NCBI RefSeq assembly: GCF_900177415.1
Contig: NZ_FXAF01000006.1
Span: 830,001-894,000, forward strand
Origin: Xaviernesmea oryzae
Lineage (GTDB): Bacteria > Pseudomonadota > Alphaproteobacteria > Rhizobiales > Rhizobiaceae
Length of the DNA: 64,000 nt
Reading direction: 5' to 3'
The notes under the pieces are model-generated. The model was not told the DNA's origin. It searched no databases and saw only the letters and a list, made by a program, of their open reading frames with translations. The translations under genes were made by a program, and so were the position numbers. This document shows positions 1 through 8,374 of this stretch, piece by piece (within the stretch, counting starts at the first letter, position 1; each line of letters begins with the position of its first letter).

Positions 1-31
1 TGCGCCGCCGCGCGAATTGTCGAACCGCCGC

Positions 32-1300
32 TTACTTGTCGATCTCGGCGATCGCGTCGGCGACGCGGGTCTTGTCCCACTTGTCCACCACGGTCAGCTT
101 GCCGTCATTGCCGACGCCCCAGATGAGATAGGGGCCGGTGACGTCGCCGAACTGGTCGAAGGAGATCGGGCCGGTTGCACCCTCATAGCGGATCGGCTTG
201 CCGGCCTTGATCAGTTCCTTGGCCTTCTTGAAGCCGTCCGGACCGGGAAAGATGACCTCGCCGTCGCCGGTGGTGATGGCACGGATGTTGTCGCGGATCG
301 CGGTGCCGTCCGGCTTGCCGGCCTTTTCCATGGCGAGCAGGGCGACTGCCGCAGCGTCGTACATGGTGTGCAGGCCGGGGCCGTTCGGGGCCGAGCCGAA
401 TTTTGCCGCCCAGGCCTTGTTGAAGGCGTCGACGGACGGGCCTTCCGTCTGGGCGTTGTCGATACCTTCCGCCTTGGTGAGATATTGGGCGCCGACCGAT
501 TTCACGAACTCGTCCGCGCGCAGCGAGTTGCTGAGCAGGAGATTCTGCGAACCGCCGAAGGAGATCCACTCGCGAAGAGCCGTCGCGCCGTCGGCCGGGA
601 AGGCGATCAGGAAGAGCGAGTCCGGATCGCCCTGCATCGCGGCATTGACCTCGGCCCGGTAGGACGCCTGTTCCTGGTTATACGGCGTCACGCTGCTCAC
701 CGTGCCGCCGACTTTTTCGAACGCGGCCTTGAAGGAGCGGGCGAGCGAGACGCCGTAGTCCGAGTTCACGTGGATGACGGCGATCTTCTTGTAGCCCTTG
801 GTCTTGGCGATGTTCGCCATGACGACGCCCTGGGGCCGGTCGGTCGGCAGCGTGCGGAACCAGTAGCCGCCGGTGCCGCCGTCGCGGGCAAGCTGGGTGA
901 AGGTCGGCGCCGACGAGCAGCAGGAGATCTGCACGACCTTGCCCGGCACGCTGACGGAGGTCAGGATCGGCATGGTGACGCCGGACTGGATGGCGCCGAG
1001 GATGACCGGCGCCTTCTCGATCTCCACCAGGGTCTTGGCGGCATCGACGCCGACATTCGGCGAGCCCTGGTCGTCGCGAAGGATATATTTCACGTTGCAG
1101 CCGGCAACCCCGCCGGCTTCGTTGAACTGGTCGACGGCAAGCTGGCCGGCATCGCCGATCGCCTTGCCGATCGCCGCCATGGAGCCGGTGATCGACAGCA
1201 CCGATCCGACGGGGATTTCGCAGGACTGAGCGGCTGCGGGCAGCGCGCTTGCCATGAGGCCGAGGCCGAAGGCGCCCGACAAAAGAAGATGTTTCGTCAT
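32..1300 (-). CDS. ABC transporter substrate-binding protein, branched-chain amino acid (LivK) type
   Basis: This is the periplasmic binding component of a HAAT-family ABC importer, 422 residues, which is normal for the family. Residues 1-24 form a signal peptide ending in ALPAAAQS. After it comes the type 1 periplasmic binding fold, starting IPVGSVLSITGSMAAIG, typical of Leu/Ile/Val, amide or urea binding proteins. It is the last gene of the livG-F-H-M-oxidase operon, 16 bp after the FAD oxidoreductase, so it should feed that permease. The ligand cannot be read from sequence. The neighbouring amine oxidase makes an amino acid or amine more likely than a sugar. Start is ATG at 1300, just before the signal peptide. 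Confidence 0.9.
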   Translation of the reverse strand: MTKHLLLSGAFGLGLMASALPAAAQSCEIPVGSVLSITGSMAAIGKAIGDAGQLAVDQFNEAGGVAGCNVKYILRDDQGSPNVGVDAAKTLVEIEKAPVILGAIQSGVTMPILTSVSVPGKVVQISCCSSAPTFTQLARDGGTGGYWFRTLPTDRPQGVVMANIAKTKGYKKIAVIHVNSDYGVSLARSFKAAFEKVGGTVSSVTPYNQEQASYRAEVNAAMQGDPDSLFLIAFPADGATALREWISFGGSQNLLLSNSLRADEFVKSVGAQYLTKAEGIDNAQTEGPSVDAFNKAWAAKFGSAPNGPGLHTMYDAAAVALLAMEKAGKPDGTAIRDNIRAITTGDGEVIFPGPDGFKKAKELIKAGKPIRYEGATGPISFDQFGDVTGPYLIWGVGNDGKLTVVDKWDKTRVADAIAEIDK

Positions 1301-1316
1301 GTCTGTTCCCTTTTTC

Positions 1317-2633
1317 TTATGCGGCGGTTGATGATGGTTTATGCGCTGTTCTCGTGATTGCCCTGCGGTCGGACATCAGTCCCCGGATCAGGAAGAAGGA
1401 CGGTGCAGCCCGTGCGATCGGCCGGAAAGGCACGGCGTCCGCCGGCATCAGCGGAACGGCCAGCTGATCAAGCGGTACCGCGCCGAGGACGGCATCCGCC
1501 AGCACGTCGCCGAACATGGTCGTCATGGCGACACCCCGTCCGTTGCAGCCCGTCGCGCCGATGAAGTTGGGGCCGAATTCGCAGATATGCGGCAGGAAAT
1601 CCGTGGTGACCGCGGCCGTGCCGCGCCAGACGTAATCCGTTCGCGGGACGGACGGCAGATCGAGCTCGAAGGCGAGGCGCTCGGCAATGGTACGGGCCAT
1701 CCGTTGTTCGGCGCTTACAGGAAGTATCGCCATGCCGCCGGAAATCAGCCGGTTGTCGCGGGTCAGCCGGTAGGTGAAGATGTTGGCGCGAGTATCCGAC
1801 ACCGGCTCCCGACGCGGCGAGAACCGCTCGATCAATGCGGCGTCGAGCGGCTCGGTCGCGATCTGGTAGACCTGGAGCGGTATGACGGTTTTACCGAGGC
1901 GTGCGGCAGCGCCCGTTTCGAAGGCATTGGTGCAGAGAAGGATGTGCCCGGCGCTGATGGAACCTGCGGGCGTCACGACGCGCCAGCCGCCGGCATCCTT
2001 TTCCACGCCCGTCGCCGGCGACTGCTCGAAGACCTGCGCCCCGGCCGCAACGGCTGCCCGCGCGAGCGTCCGCGCATAGGCGACCGGATTGATCGTGCCG
2101 CCGGAACGGTCGGACAGCGCGCCGTGATAGATCGGCATGCCGGTGCGCTCGCGGATTTCGCGCGCATCGATCCATTCCACGGGCCGGCCGAAGAGCTGCC
2201 AGGCCTCGACACGCTTCTTCAAGGCCTCCGCCATCTCGGCGGAATGAGCGGGCTGCAGCCAGCCGGTGCGCTGCGCGTCTTCCAGCCCATATTGCCTGGC
2301 TATCTCGAACACCCGGTCGCCGCCCTGGGCGACGAGCCGCAGCAGCCTGTGCCCCTTTTCCTCGCCCAGCTTCGCGATCACGTAGGCCGGGTCCGCCTTG
2401 GAGAAGTTCGGCACCACGAAGCCGGCATTGCGGCCGCTCGCACCGAAAGCGATCGCCTGCCCCTCGACGAGCACGACGGAGGCGCCGCGTTCGGAGAGCC
2501 TGAGGGCGGCGCTCAGTCCGGTGAACCCGCCGCCGACAATGGCGACGTCCGCCGTGAGATCGCCTTCAAGCTTCGGATAATCGGTGATCTCCGTCGTCGC
2601 ATGCCAGAAAGTGGGCGGGTTGGGGTGCGGCAT
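1317..2633 (-). CDS. FAD-dependent amino acid/amine oxidoreductase (DAO family)
   Basis: This is a 438-residue flavoprotein of the DAO superfamily, most like gamma-glutamylputrescine oxidase (PuuB) or DadA-type enzymes, which oxidise a C-N bond to an imine. The dinucleotide-binding motif VAIVGGGFTGLSAALRL lies near residue 28, followed by the GASGRNAGFV segment typical of this group. The C-terminal FAD region contains FIGATGCNGRGVAM. ATG at 2633 was chosen because the fold begins 20-30 residues later; the frame is open further upstream but overlaps livM. The gene sits inside the liv operon, so it probably acts on the imported compound. The substrate is unknown. Confidence 0.88.
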   Translation of the reverse strand: MPHPNPPTFWHATTEITDYPKLEGDLTADVAIVGGGFTGLSAALRLSERGASVVLVEGQAIAFGASGRNAGFVVPNFSKADPAYVIAKLGEEKGHRLLRLVAQGGDRVFEIARQYGLEDAQRTGWLQPAHSAEMAEALKKRVEAWQLFGRPVEWIDAREIRERTGMPIYHGALSDRSGGTINPVAYARTLARAAVAAGAQVFEQSPATGVEKDAGGWRVVTPAGSISAGHILLCTNAFETGAAARLGKTVIPLQVYQIATEPLDAALIERFSPRREPVSDTRANIFTYRLTRDNRLISGGMAILPVSAEQRMARTIAERLAFELDLPSVPRTDYVWRGTAAVTTDFLPHICEFGPNFIGATGCNGRGVAMTTMFGDVLADAVLGAVPLDQLAVPLMPADAVPFRPIARAAPSFFLIRGLMSDRRAITRTAHKPSSTAA

Positions 2634-2635
2634 GT

Positions 2636-3580
2636 CTACCTCGCATGCCGGGAAACGGATTGGGCTTCGCCGATCAGCCCACGGGGTCGGAAAAGCAATG
2701 TCAGCACGATGAGGAGGCCGATGATGATGACCTGGATCGCGCCGCCCTGGCTCTGGTAATGGACCGGCAGCAGGCGGCTGATTGCAAAGCCGCTCATGGT
2801 CCAGAGCGCCCAGACGCCCACCGCGCCGACGATCGCGCCGCGATTGTTGCCGCTGCCGCCGACGATCAGCATCGCCCAGATCTGGAAGGTGAGGAGCGGC
2901 AGGAAGTCGAGCGGGCTGACATAGCCGATGAAGCCGACATAGAGCCCGCCGGCCAGCCCCATCAGCGTCGAACCGAGCACGAAGGCCTGCAGCCGCACCA
3001 GCGCCGGGTTCTTGCCGAGCGAAGCGGCGGCGGTCTCGTCCTCGCGGATGGCTTTGAGCAGACGGCCCCAGGGCGATTGCAGCGCGACCTGGAGGGCGGC
3101 AAAGACGATCGCCGTTATCGTGCCGACCAGGCAGAGGTAGAAGAGATTGTAGGCTCCCGGTGTACCGAACGTGGAAAACAGCGGCCGTGGAATGCCGGTG
3201 AGCCCCTGCGCGCCGCCGGTCAGCGCATCGAAGTTCAGACCGATGAGCTGGATGCTGATCGCGATGCCGAAGGTGGAAATAGCAAGATACTCTTCCCGCA
3301 GCCGGAGCGTCGCGAGCCCGACGAGAAGGGCTGCGAGTGCCGCAAGGATCATGCCCCCGACGACGCCGGCCGGAAAGGGCAGGGCAAAGCCGCCGATCAG
3401 CTCCGGCCGGTCGGGACCGGTCAGGATCGCGGTGCCATAGGCGCCGATCGCGAAGAAGCCGACGACGCCGGCATTGAAGAGCCCGGTATAGCCCCACTGC
3501 AGGTTCAGCCCCATCACCACGATCGAATAGGTGAGCGCGACGATCAGGAAGAAGACGAGATAGGCGAGATAGCCGCTCAT
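2636..3580 (-). CDS. livM: Branched-chain amino acid-type ABC transporter permease, LivM family
   Basis: This is an inner-membrane permease of 314 residues with about eight to nine hydrophobic segments. It shows the LivM hallmarks NLQWGYTGLFNAGVVGFF near residue 29, the EYLAISTFGIAI segment, and the cytoplasmic coupling loop SPWGRLLKAIREDETAA. It pairs with LivH to form the channel. ATG at 3580 overlaps the livH stop by 4 bp, which indicates translational coupling. Transcription runs from livG toward the substrate-binding gene. The symbol reflects family membership and does not imply leucine specificity. Confidence 0.9.
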   Translation of the reverse strand: MSGYLAYLVFFLIVALTYSIVVMGLNLQWGYTGLFNAGVVGFFAIGAYGTAILTGPDRPELIGGFALPFPAGVVGGMILAALAALLVGLATLRLREEYLAISTFGIAISIQLIGLNFDALTGGAQGLTGIPRPLFSTFGTPGAYNLFYLCLVGTITAIVFAALQVALQSPWGRLLKAIREDETAAASLGKNPALVRLQAFVLGSTLMGLAGGLYVGFIGYVSPLDFLPLLTFQIWAMLIVGGSGNNRGAIVGAVGVWALWTMSGFAISRLLPVHYQSQGGAIQVIIIGLLIVLTLLFRPRGLIGEAQSVSRHAR

Positions 3581-4482
3581 TTCGCACCTCCGCGAAGGGC
3601 GCCGAAGATGCCGTTCGGCCGGACGTAGAGAACCGCGAGCAGGATGAAGAAGGGCACCGCCATCTTGTAGCCGGCCGGAACGAAAAGGACGGAGAGGGAT
3701 TCCGCCAGTCCCACGATCAGGCCGCCGATGACGGCACCAAAGACATTGCCCACCCCGCCGAGGATCGCGGCGGCGAAGAGCGGCAGCAGAAGCTGGAAGC
3801 CGATCTCGGGCCTGAGCTGCACCGTCAACCCGTAGAGCACGCCGGAGACGGCGGCGAGCGCCGCGCCGATCACCCAGGTCCAGCGGACGACGACACGGGT
3901 GTCGATGCCGTTGATGCGGACGAGGTCCGGATTTTCGGCAAGCGCCCGCATCGAGAGCCCGAGCCGGGTCTTCTGCAGAAAAAGGTGCAGCGCGACAACG
4001 ATCGCCAGGGTGAGGCCCAGCGTGAAGACATGGTCCGGCATGACGCGAAGCCCCGGCATCACCCGGATCGCGATCTGCAATTCGTTCGAATAATATGCCG
4101 CGCTGCCGCCGAAGATCAGCAGGATCACCATACGCACCAGGAGCGATACGCCGAAGGAGGCGAAAACCACCGTCATGTGGCTGGTGTGGCTGCGCAGGGG
4201 CCGGAAGACGAGATGGTCTATCAGGAGCGCCAGCGCCGCCGTCAGCACCACGGCGATCAGCGTCGCGAATACCAGTGGCAGACCGAAGGAGAAGGGGGGG
4301 GTCGGCCCGGCGAAGGTGCCGGTGATCGCGAGCGCGCCGAGCGCCATGTAGGCGCCCCAGGTGATGAGTTCCGCATGGGCGAAGTTCGCAAAGCGCAGGA
4401 TGCCCATGGTGAGCGTCAGACCGATCGCGCCGAGCGCGATGATCGATCCGGTGAGAATGCCGTCCGCGAGAGCCTGAAGCAT
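3577..4482 (-). CDS. livH: Branched-chain amino acid-type ABC transporter permease, LivH family
   Basis: This is the second membrane subunit, 301 residues, with the LivH pattern: an N-terminal segment LADGILTGSIIALGAIGLTL, then FANFAHAELITWGAYMAL, and the coupling loop TRLGLSMRALAENPDL near residue 170. It forms a heterodimeric channel with LivM and receives energy from LivF and LivG. The gene overlaps livM by 4 bp and livF by a single base (TGATG arrangement), so all four transporter core genes are coupled. Confidence 0.9.
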   Translation of the reverse strand: MLQALADGILTGSIIALGAIGLTLTMGILRFANFAHAELITWGAYMALGALAITGTFAGPTPPFSFGLPLVFATLIAVVLTAALALLIDHLVFRPLRSHTSHMTVVFASFGVSLLVRMVILLIFGGSAAYYSNELQIAIRVMPGLRVMPDHVFTLGLTLAIVVALHLFLQKTRLGLSMRALAENPDLVRINGIDTRVVVRWTWVIGAALAAVSGVLYGLTVQLRPEIGFQLLLPLFAAAILGGVGNVFGAVIGGLIVGLAESLSVLFVPAGYKMAVPFFILLAVLYVRPNGIFGALRGGAK

Positions 4483-5213
4483 CAGCGTTTGCGACCTCCG
4501 GCGCCGAGATAGATGGCGGCGACTTCCGTGTCGCCGGCGAGTTTGGCCGAATCCCCGTCGATGCGGTTGCGGCCCTCCGCAAGCACATAGGTGCGGTCGG
4601 ATATGGCGAGCGCCGCCTTGACGTTCTGTTCCACCATCAGAATGGAGACCCCGGTCGCAATCAGCGTCTTGAGGCGCGAAAAGACCTCGCTCACCATCAG
4701 CGGAGAGAGGCCGGCGCTCGGCTCGTCGAGCATCAGCAGACGCGGTTCGGTGAGCAGCGCGCGGGCGACGGCCAGCATCTGCCGCTGCCCGCCGGACAGG
4801 ACTTTCGCCTTCTGACCCCGATACTGGGTGAGCGCCGGGAAATCCTCGTAGGCTTTGGCGATGCGGCGTCCGGCATCCGCCTTGGATAGCGTCGAGGCGC
4901 CGAGCTTCAGGTTTTCGTCGATCGTCAGGCTGGTGAACACGTTCGCCGTCTGCGGCACGTATGCGATCGAGGCGGTCGCGAGCTTGTGGGTGAGGAGATT
5001 GGTGACTTCCGTGCCTTCGACGGCGACCGAACCCGCCGAGATCGGCACGAGGCCGGCGATCGCCTTGACGAGCGTCGACTTGCCGGCGCCGTTCGGGCCG
5101 ATGACGGTCACCATTTCCGCGGTGCCGACATGCAGCGACACGCCATGCAGGATCGGCAGGTCCGGACGGTAGCCGGCGATCACATCGCGGACTTCGAGGA
5201 GGAGAGGGCTCAT
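4482..5213 (-). CDS. livF: ABC transporter ATP-binding protein, LivF family
   Basis: This is a cytoplasmic ATPase subunit of 243 residues. It has Walker A GPNGAGKST near residue 40, signature LSGGQRQM, Walker B LLMLDEPSAGLSP, and the short C-terminus typical of LivF. ATG at 5213 overlaps the livG stop by 4 bp and places the first strand LLLEVRDVIAGY directly after the start, so the longer upstream open frame is a shadow of livG. It works with LivG to drive LivHM. Confidence 0.92.
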   Translation of the reverse strand: MSPLLLEVRDVIAGYRPDLPILHGVSLHVGTAEMVTVIGPNGAGKSTLVKAIAGLVPISAGSVAVEGTEVTNLLTHKLATASIAYVPQTANVFTSLTIDENLKLGASTLSKADAGRRIAKAYEDFPALTQYRGQKAKVLSGGQRQMLAVARALLTEPRLLMLDEPSAGLSPLMVSEVFSRLKTLIATGVSILMVEQNVKAALAISDRTYVLAEGRNRIDGDSAKLAGDTEVAAIYLGAGGRKR

Positions 5214-6013
5214 GCCGCGGCCCCTCCGAGATAGGCGTCGACGACCATACGGTCGGCGCGGACCTGTTCCGGCAGGCCCTCGGCGATGACTTTGCCTGCA
5301 GCCATGACGACCACCTTGTCGCAGAGCGACATGATGAAATCCATGTTGTGCTCGATGATCAGGAAGGTCATGCCGCGCTTGTTCAGTTCGACGATCCGGT
5401 CGACGATCGTGTCGAGCAGCGCGGGATTGACGCCGGCGCCCGGCTCGTCGAGCAGGATGATCCTCGGATCGGCCATCAACGCGCGGGCGAGTTCCACCAG
5501 CTTTTGCTGCCCGCCGGAAATGGCCCCCGCAAGCTGTTTCTCCACGGGAGAGAGCCCGCAGAACTCGATGATGGCTCGGGCCTTTTCGAGGTTCGCCTTT
5601 TCTTCGCGGGCGACGAGACCCGGCCGTAACCACGTGTTCCAGAAGCGCTCGCCATGCTGTCTTGCCGGGACCAGCATGACGTTTTCCAGCACGGTCATGC
5701 CTGCGAATGGACGGGGGATCTGAAAGGTCCGGGCGAGACCCCTGGAAAACACCTTGTAGGGGGGAAGCCCGTCGATGCGCTCGGCATCGAGTGTGATCTC
5801 GCCGCTGTCGACCGCAAGCTCGCCGGCGATCGCGTTGAAGAGCGTCGTCTTGCCAGCACCGTTCGGGCCGATCAGGCCTGTGATCCGGCCCGGTTCCGCC
5901 GTGAAGGACACATCATCGACCGCGCGCACGGCGCTGAAGCTGCGCACGGCGTTCCTGATGTCCAGACGGCCCGATATCCGCCTGCCGGCAAGCGGCAAGG
6001 GCTCCTTGGTCAT
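5210..6013 (-). CDS. livG: ABC transporter ATP-binding protein, LivG family
   Basis: This is the first gene of the liv operon, 267 residues. It has Walker A GPNGAGKTT, signature ISGGQQKLVELARAL, Walker B IILLDEPGAGVNP and the H-loop IIEHNMDFIMSLCDKV. The PRPFAGMTVLENVML segment is characteristic of LivG. The 81-bp gap to the divergent RidA gene should hold the promoters of both units and contains a palindromic candidate operator at 6055-6068. Confidence 0.92.
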   Translation of the reverse strand: MTKEPLPLAGRRISGRLDIRNAVRSFSAVRAVDDVSFTAEPGRITGLIGPNGAGKTTLFNAIAGELAVDSGEITLDAERIDGLPPYKVFSRGLARTFQIPRPFAGMTVLENVMLVPARQHGERFWNTWLRPGLVAREEKANLEKARAIIEFCGLSPVEKQLAGAISGGQQKLVELARALMADPRIILLDEPGAGVNPALLDTIVDRIVELNKRGMTFLIIEHNMDFIMSLCDKVVVMAAGKVIAEGLPEQVRADRMVVDAYLGGAAA

Positions 6014-6054
6014 TCACGTTCCCCGTTATGGTTGTTGACTGGGGAGCTTAGTCG

Positions 6055-6068
6055 TGATCATGTGATCA
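6055..6068. promoter_or_regulatory. Candidate operator between livG and ridA-like gene
   Basis: Two copies of TGATCA are separated by TG, giving TGATCATGTGATCA, in the short divergent intergenic region. FCD-subfamily GntR regulators often bind TGATCA-containing palindromes, but no regulator gene lies next to this locus, so the binder is inference. The site could control both directions. Confidence 0.35.
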
Positions 6069-6094
6069 AACAAGATGGATGGAGCGAAAAATTC

Positions 6095-6487
6095 ATGTCG
6101 GATGCACGCTGGACGATCAACTCAGGTTCGCGTTTCGAGGAAATGGCGGGCTATTCCCGCGCCGTCGTGCAGGATCCGTGGGTGTTCGTGTCCGGTACGG
6201 CCGGTTATGACTTTGCGAACGGAGGCACGATTTCCAGTGACGCGGCCGAGCAGGCGCGCCAGTCCCTGAAGACGATTTCCGAGACGTTGCAGAAGGCCGG
6301 GTCGTCGCTTTCGGATATCGTGCGGGTCAGGGTCTATCTGGCGAGCCGCGACGATGTCATGGCCGTCTCCAAGGTCCTGGGCGAAACCTTCTCCGATCCG
6401 CGCCCCACCAACACGACGATCATCTGCGGCTTTGCCATGGAGGAGATGAAGGTGGAACTGGAAGTCACCGCCCTGAAACGCGGCTGA
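6095..6487 (+). CDS. RidA/YjgF family imine deaminase
   Basis: This is a 130-residue Rid-family protein. The family hydrolyses reactive enamines or imines made by amino acid oxidases and PLP enzymes to ketones and ammonia. Visible landmarks are the PWVFVSGTAGYDF segment, the long helix with SLKTISETLQKAGSSLSDIVRVRVYL, and RPTNTTIICGFAMEEMKVELEVTAL at the end. The arginine-rich strand (RVRVYL) carries the conserved substrate-binding region. ATG at 6095 puts the family start MSDARWTINSGS in frame. It is divergent from the liv/amine-oxidase operon, whose oxidase would generate imines, so the two probably work together. Confidence 0.88.
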   Translation: MSDARWTINSGSRFEEMAGYSRAVVQDPWVFVSGTAGYDFANGGTISSDAAEQARQSLKTISETLQKAGSSLSDIVRVRVYLASRDDVMAVSKVLGETFSDPRPTNTTIICGFAMEEMKVELEVTALKRG

Positions 6488-6600
6488 CCGGCCTCCATTG
6501 CCATCTGATCGCGTCCTTCGCCGGAGGAGGGCAACGGTTTCCGTGGAACATGCTGGCCGCCCTCGGGTTCGGTAGCCGAGACCTACCAACGAGGTGCACC

Positions 6601-6906
6601 ATGACCAGACTGATCTCCGCTGCCGCCCTGTCAGTTCTTCTTGCCGTCGGCAGCGCATCCGCGCAGTCGACCGGCGGCACGTCCGGAAATACGGCCGGAG
6701 GCGCGACGGGCGCGACGACGGGTCCGGGCAACACCAACAATACCGGCGGATCGACGGCCGGAACGGGCGGGCAACTCGATCAGGGAACGACAGGCAGCGT
6801 CCCCGGCCAAAAAACCCAGCCGCCGAACAAGTGCGATCCCGATGAGGCTGCCAAGGACGGCGCTGCGGCCAATCAGAACAATGCTTCCGCGGGCTGCGTG
6901 AAATAG
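6601..6906 (+). CDS. Small secreted Gly/Thr/Asn-rich hypothetical protein
   Basis: This is a 101-residue protein with a clear signal peptide (TRLISAAALSVLLAVGSASAQS). The mature part is rich in Gly, Thr, Asn and Ala (for example GNTNNTGGSTAGTGGQ) and ends with two cysteines, KCDPDEAAK and ASAGCVK, that could form one disulphide. Small proteins of this style are common and uncharacterised in Rhizobiaceae. ATG at 6601 follows the purine stretch AACGAGG. It stands alone between RidA and a DUF982 gene. No function is assigned. Confidence 0.7.
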   Translation: MTRLISAAALSVLLAVGSASAQSTGGTSGNTAGGATGATTGPGNTNNTGGSTAGTGGQLDQGTTGSVPGQKTQPPNKCDPDEAAKDGAAANQNNASAGCVK

Positions 6907-6935
6907 AATTCGCTCGCGCTTCGGCTTCTTCAGGC

Positions 6936-7157
6936 TCAGTTGAGCTGCGCGCTCTTCAGTGCGGCCTCGAATTTTTCGCGCGCTTCGTCCGGCGTCTTCC
7001 TGCCGTCGAGAGCGGCGAGAATGGTGCTCTCCGCGACTGCGAATTCGCGGTCCTTGATGTTCGGCCAGCCGGACATCATGAACTTGTGAGCCTCCAACGG
7101 CCCGAAAATCAGATTGTCGCCGACCAGAACCGGCTTGTCCCATCGTACGGAAAGCAT
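6936..7157 (-). CDS. DUF982 domain protein
   Basis: This is a 73-residue protein with the DUF982 layout: an N-terminal strand pair SVRWDKPVLVGDNL, then ILAALDGRKTPDEAREKFEAAL, where the AALDGR..P.EAR pattern is the family signature. DUF982 proteins are small, mostly limited to rhizobia and relatives, often multi-copy, and of unknown function. ATG at 7157 is preceded by GGGAGGAAAACC, which decides it over longer in-frame starts that would enter the region upstream of the pyruvyl transferase gene. Confidence 0.78.
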   Translation of the reverse strand: MLSVRWDKPVLVGDNLIFGPLEAHKFMMSGWPNIKDREFAVAESTILAALDGRKTPDEAREKFEAALKSAQLN

Positions 7158-7312
7158 GGTTTTCCTCCCGATAGAGCAAGGTAGAGCGGTAGGCCCGGAA
7201 GGCAACCTGTTTAAGGCGCGAGGGATCGGGTCGATGCGAACCTCGGCCGATTGGAACGTAAAGGGTGCTGACCGGTTATCCGGAAGCACGCGATCTGCTT
7301 CAGTGGGAAGAA

Positions 7313-8374
7313 ATGCTCAAGGTCGGAATTCTGACATTCCATCGCTGCATAAACTATGGCTCCTACTGGCAGGCGCGCTGCCTTGCCGAAGGCCTCGCTT
7401 CCATGGGGGTTGAGGCCGTTCTGCTGGAACACGCATCCGATCGCGTGAACCGAGCGGAATGGCGCTGCGCTCTGCAGCCGCTGCTTCCTGCCCCAACGCC
7501 GGCGGAAGACTACCCGCTTTATAGGGCGAAGATCCGCAAGTTCTTCGGATCGTTTGCCGCCCTGCCGCTTTCCTCCCCGTTTTCGCTGGAGGACCCCGCG
7601 GCAATGGACGATTACCCGCTAGTCATCGTCGGCAGCGACGAGGTCTGGAACCTCCGGCATCCCTGGTATGGCGGATACCCGTTGTTCTACGGCGAAGGCC
7701 TGCGATGCGGGCGGCTCGCATCCTATGCGGCGACCTTCGGAAATCTCGCGTCTTCGGAACGGCTGGAAGGCTGGGCGGAGAAGCTGCGCGGGTTCTCCCA
7801 CATTTCGGTCCGTGATCTCAATTCCGGGCGGCTCATCCGCGACACGCTGGGTTTCGAGCCGGAACTGGTTCTGGACCCCTGCCTCCAGTTTCCGGGGGCG
7901 ATAGTTGCCGATACCGACGGCGGGCGGGAGCCCGACTATGTTGCCGTCTATGGACACAGCTTTCCCGCCTGGTTCCGGAATGCCGTGCGGGATTGGGCGA
8001 AAGATCGGGGCTATCCGCTGGTCAGCATCGGCTACCGGAATGATTGGGCCGACGCGCAATGGATCGACGCCGGACCGGAAGAGTTCGCCGGCTTCATTGC
8101 CGGTGCAAGGGCGGTCGTGACGAACTTCTTCCATGGATGCGTCTTTTCGCTTGTAAACGGCAAGCCGTTTGCAGGCGTCCTGTCCGACTACCGGTCCAGC
8201 AAGATCCGCGACCTGACGCTGACGGTCGGAGCCGGTCGTCACGTCATGACCGAAGATATGGAGCCATCGCACCTGGACGTCATTCTCGATAATCCCCTTC
8301 CAGCGGCCGTTTCGCAGCGAATTTCTTCCCTGCGCCATGCCTCCAGCGCCTACCTCAGCCATGTCCTGCAATAG
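7313..8374 (+). CDS. Polysaccharide pyruvyl transferase family protein
   Basis: This is a 353-residue protein of the polysaccharide pyruvyl transferase (WcaK/CsaB) superfamily, which usually adds ketal-pyruvate to surface sugars. It begins KVGILTFHRCINYGSYWQA, the family N-terminus (T.H...NYGS.LQ). It also has PLVIVGSDEVWNLRHP near residue 105, ASYAATFGN, and the C-terminal ARAVVTNFFHGCVFSLVNGK segment. The gene overlaps the following FrhB-like gene by 14 bp. This tandem pairing is widespread in exopolysaccharide loci. Start is ATG at 7313; the sugar acceptor is unknown. Confidence 0.85.
   Translation: MLKVGILTFHRCINYGSYWQARCLAEGLASMGVEAVLLEHASDRVNRAEWRCALQPLLPAPTPAEDYPLYRAKIRKFFGSFAALPLSSPFSLEDPAAMDDYPLVIVGSDEVWNLRHPWYGGYPLFYGEGLRCGRLASYAATFGNLASSERLEGWAEKLRGFSHISVRDLNSGRLIRDTLGFEPELVLDPCLQFPGAIVADTDGGREPDYVAVYGHSFPAWFRNAVRDWAKDRGYPLVSIGYRNDWADAQWIDAGPEEFAGFIAGARAVVTNFFHGCVFSLVNGKPFAGVLSDYRSSKIRDLTLTVGAGRHVMTEDMEPSHLDVILDNPLPAAVSQRISSLRHASSAYLSHVLQ

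Noticed and set aside
17-1357. Plus-strand open frame of 446 codons opposite the substrate-binding protein
   Set aside because: Antisense shadow. The minus strand gives a signal peptide and a full periplasmic binding protein.
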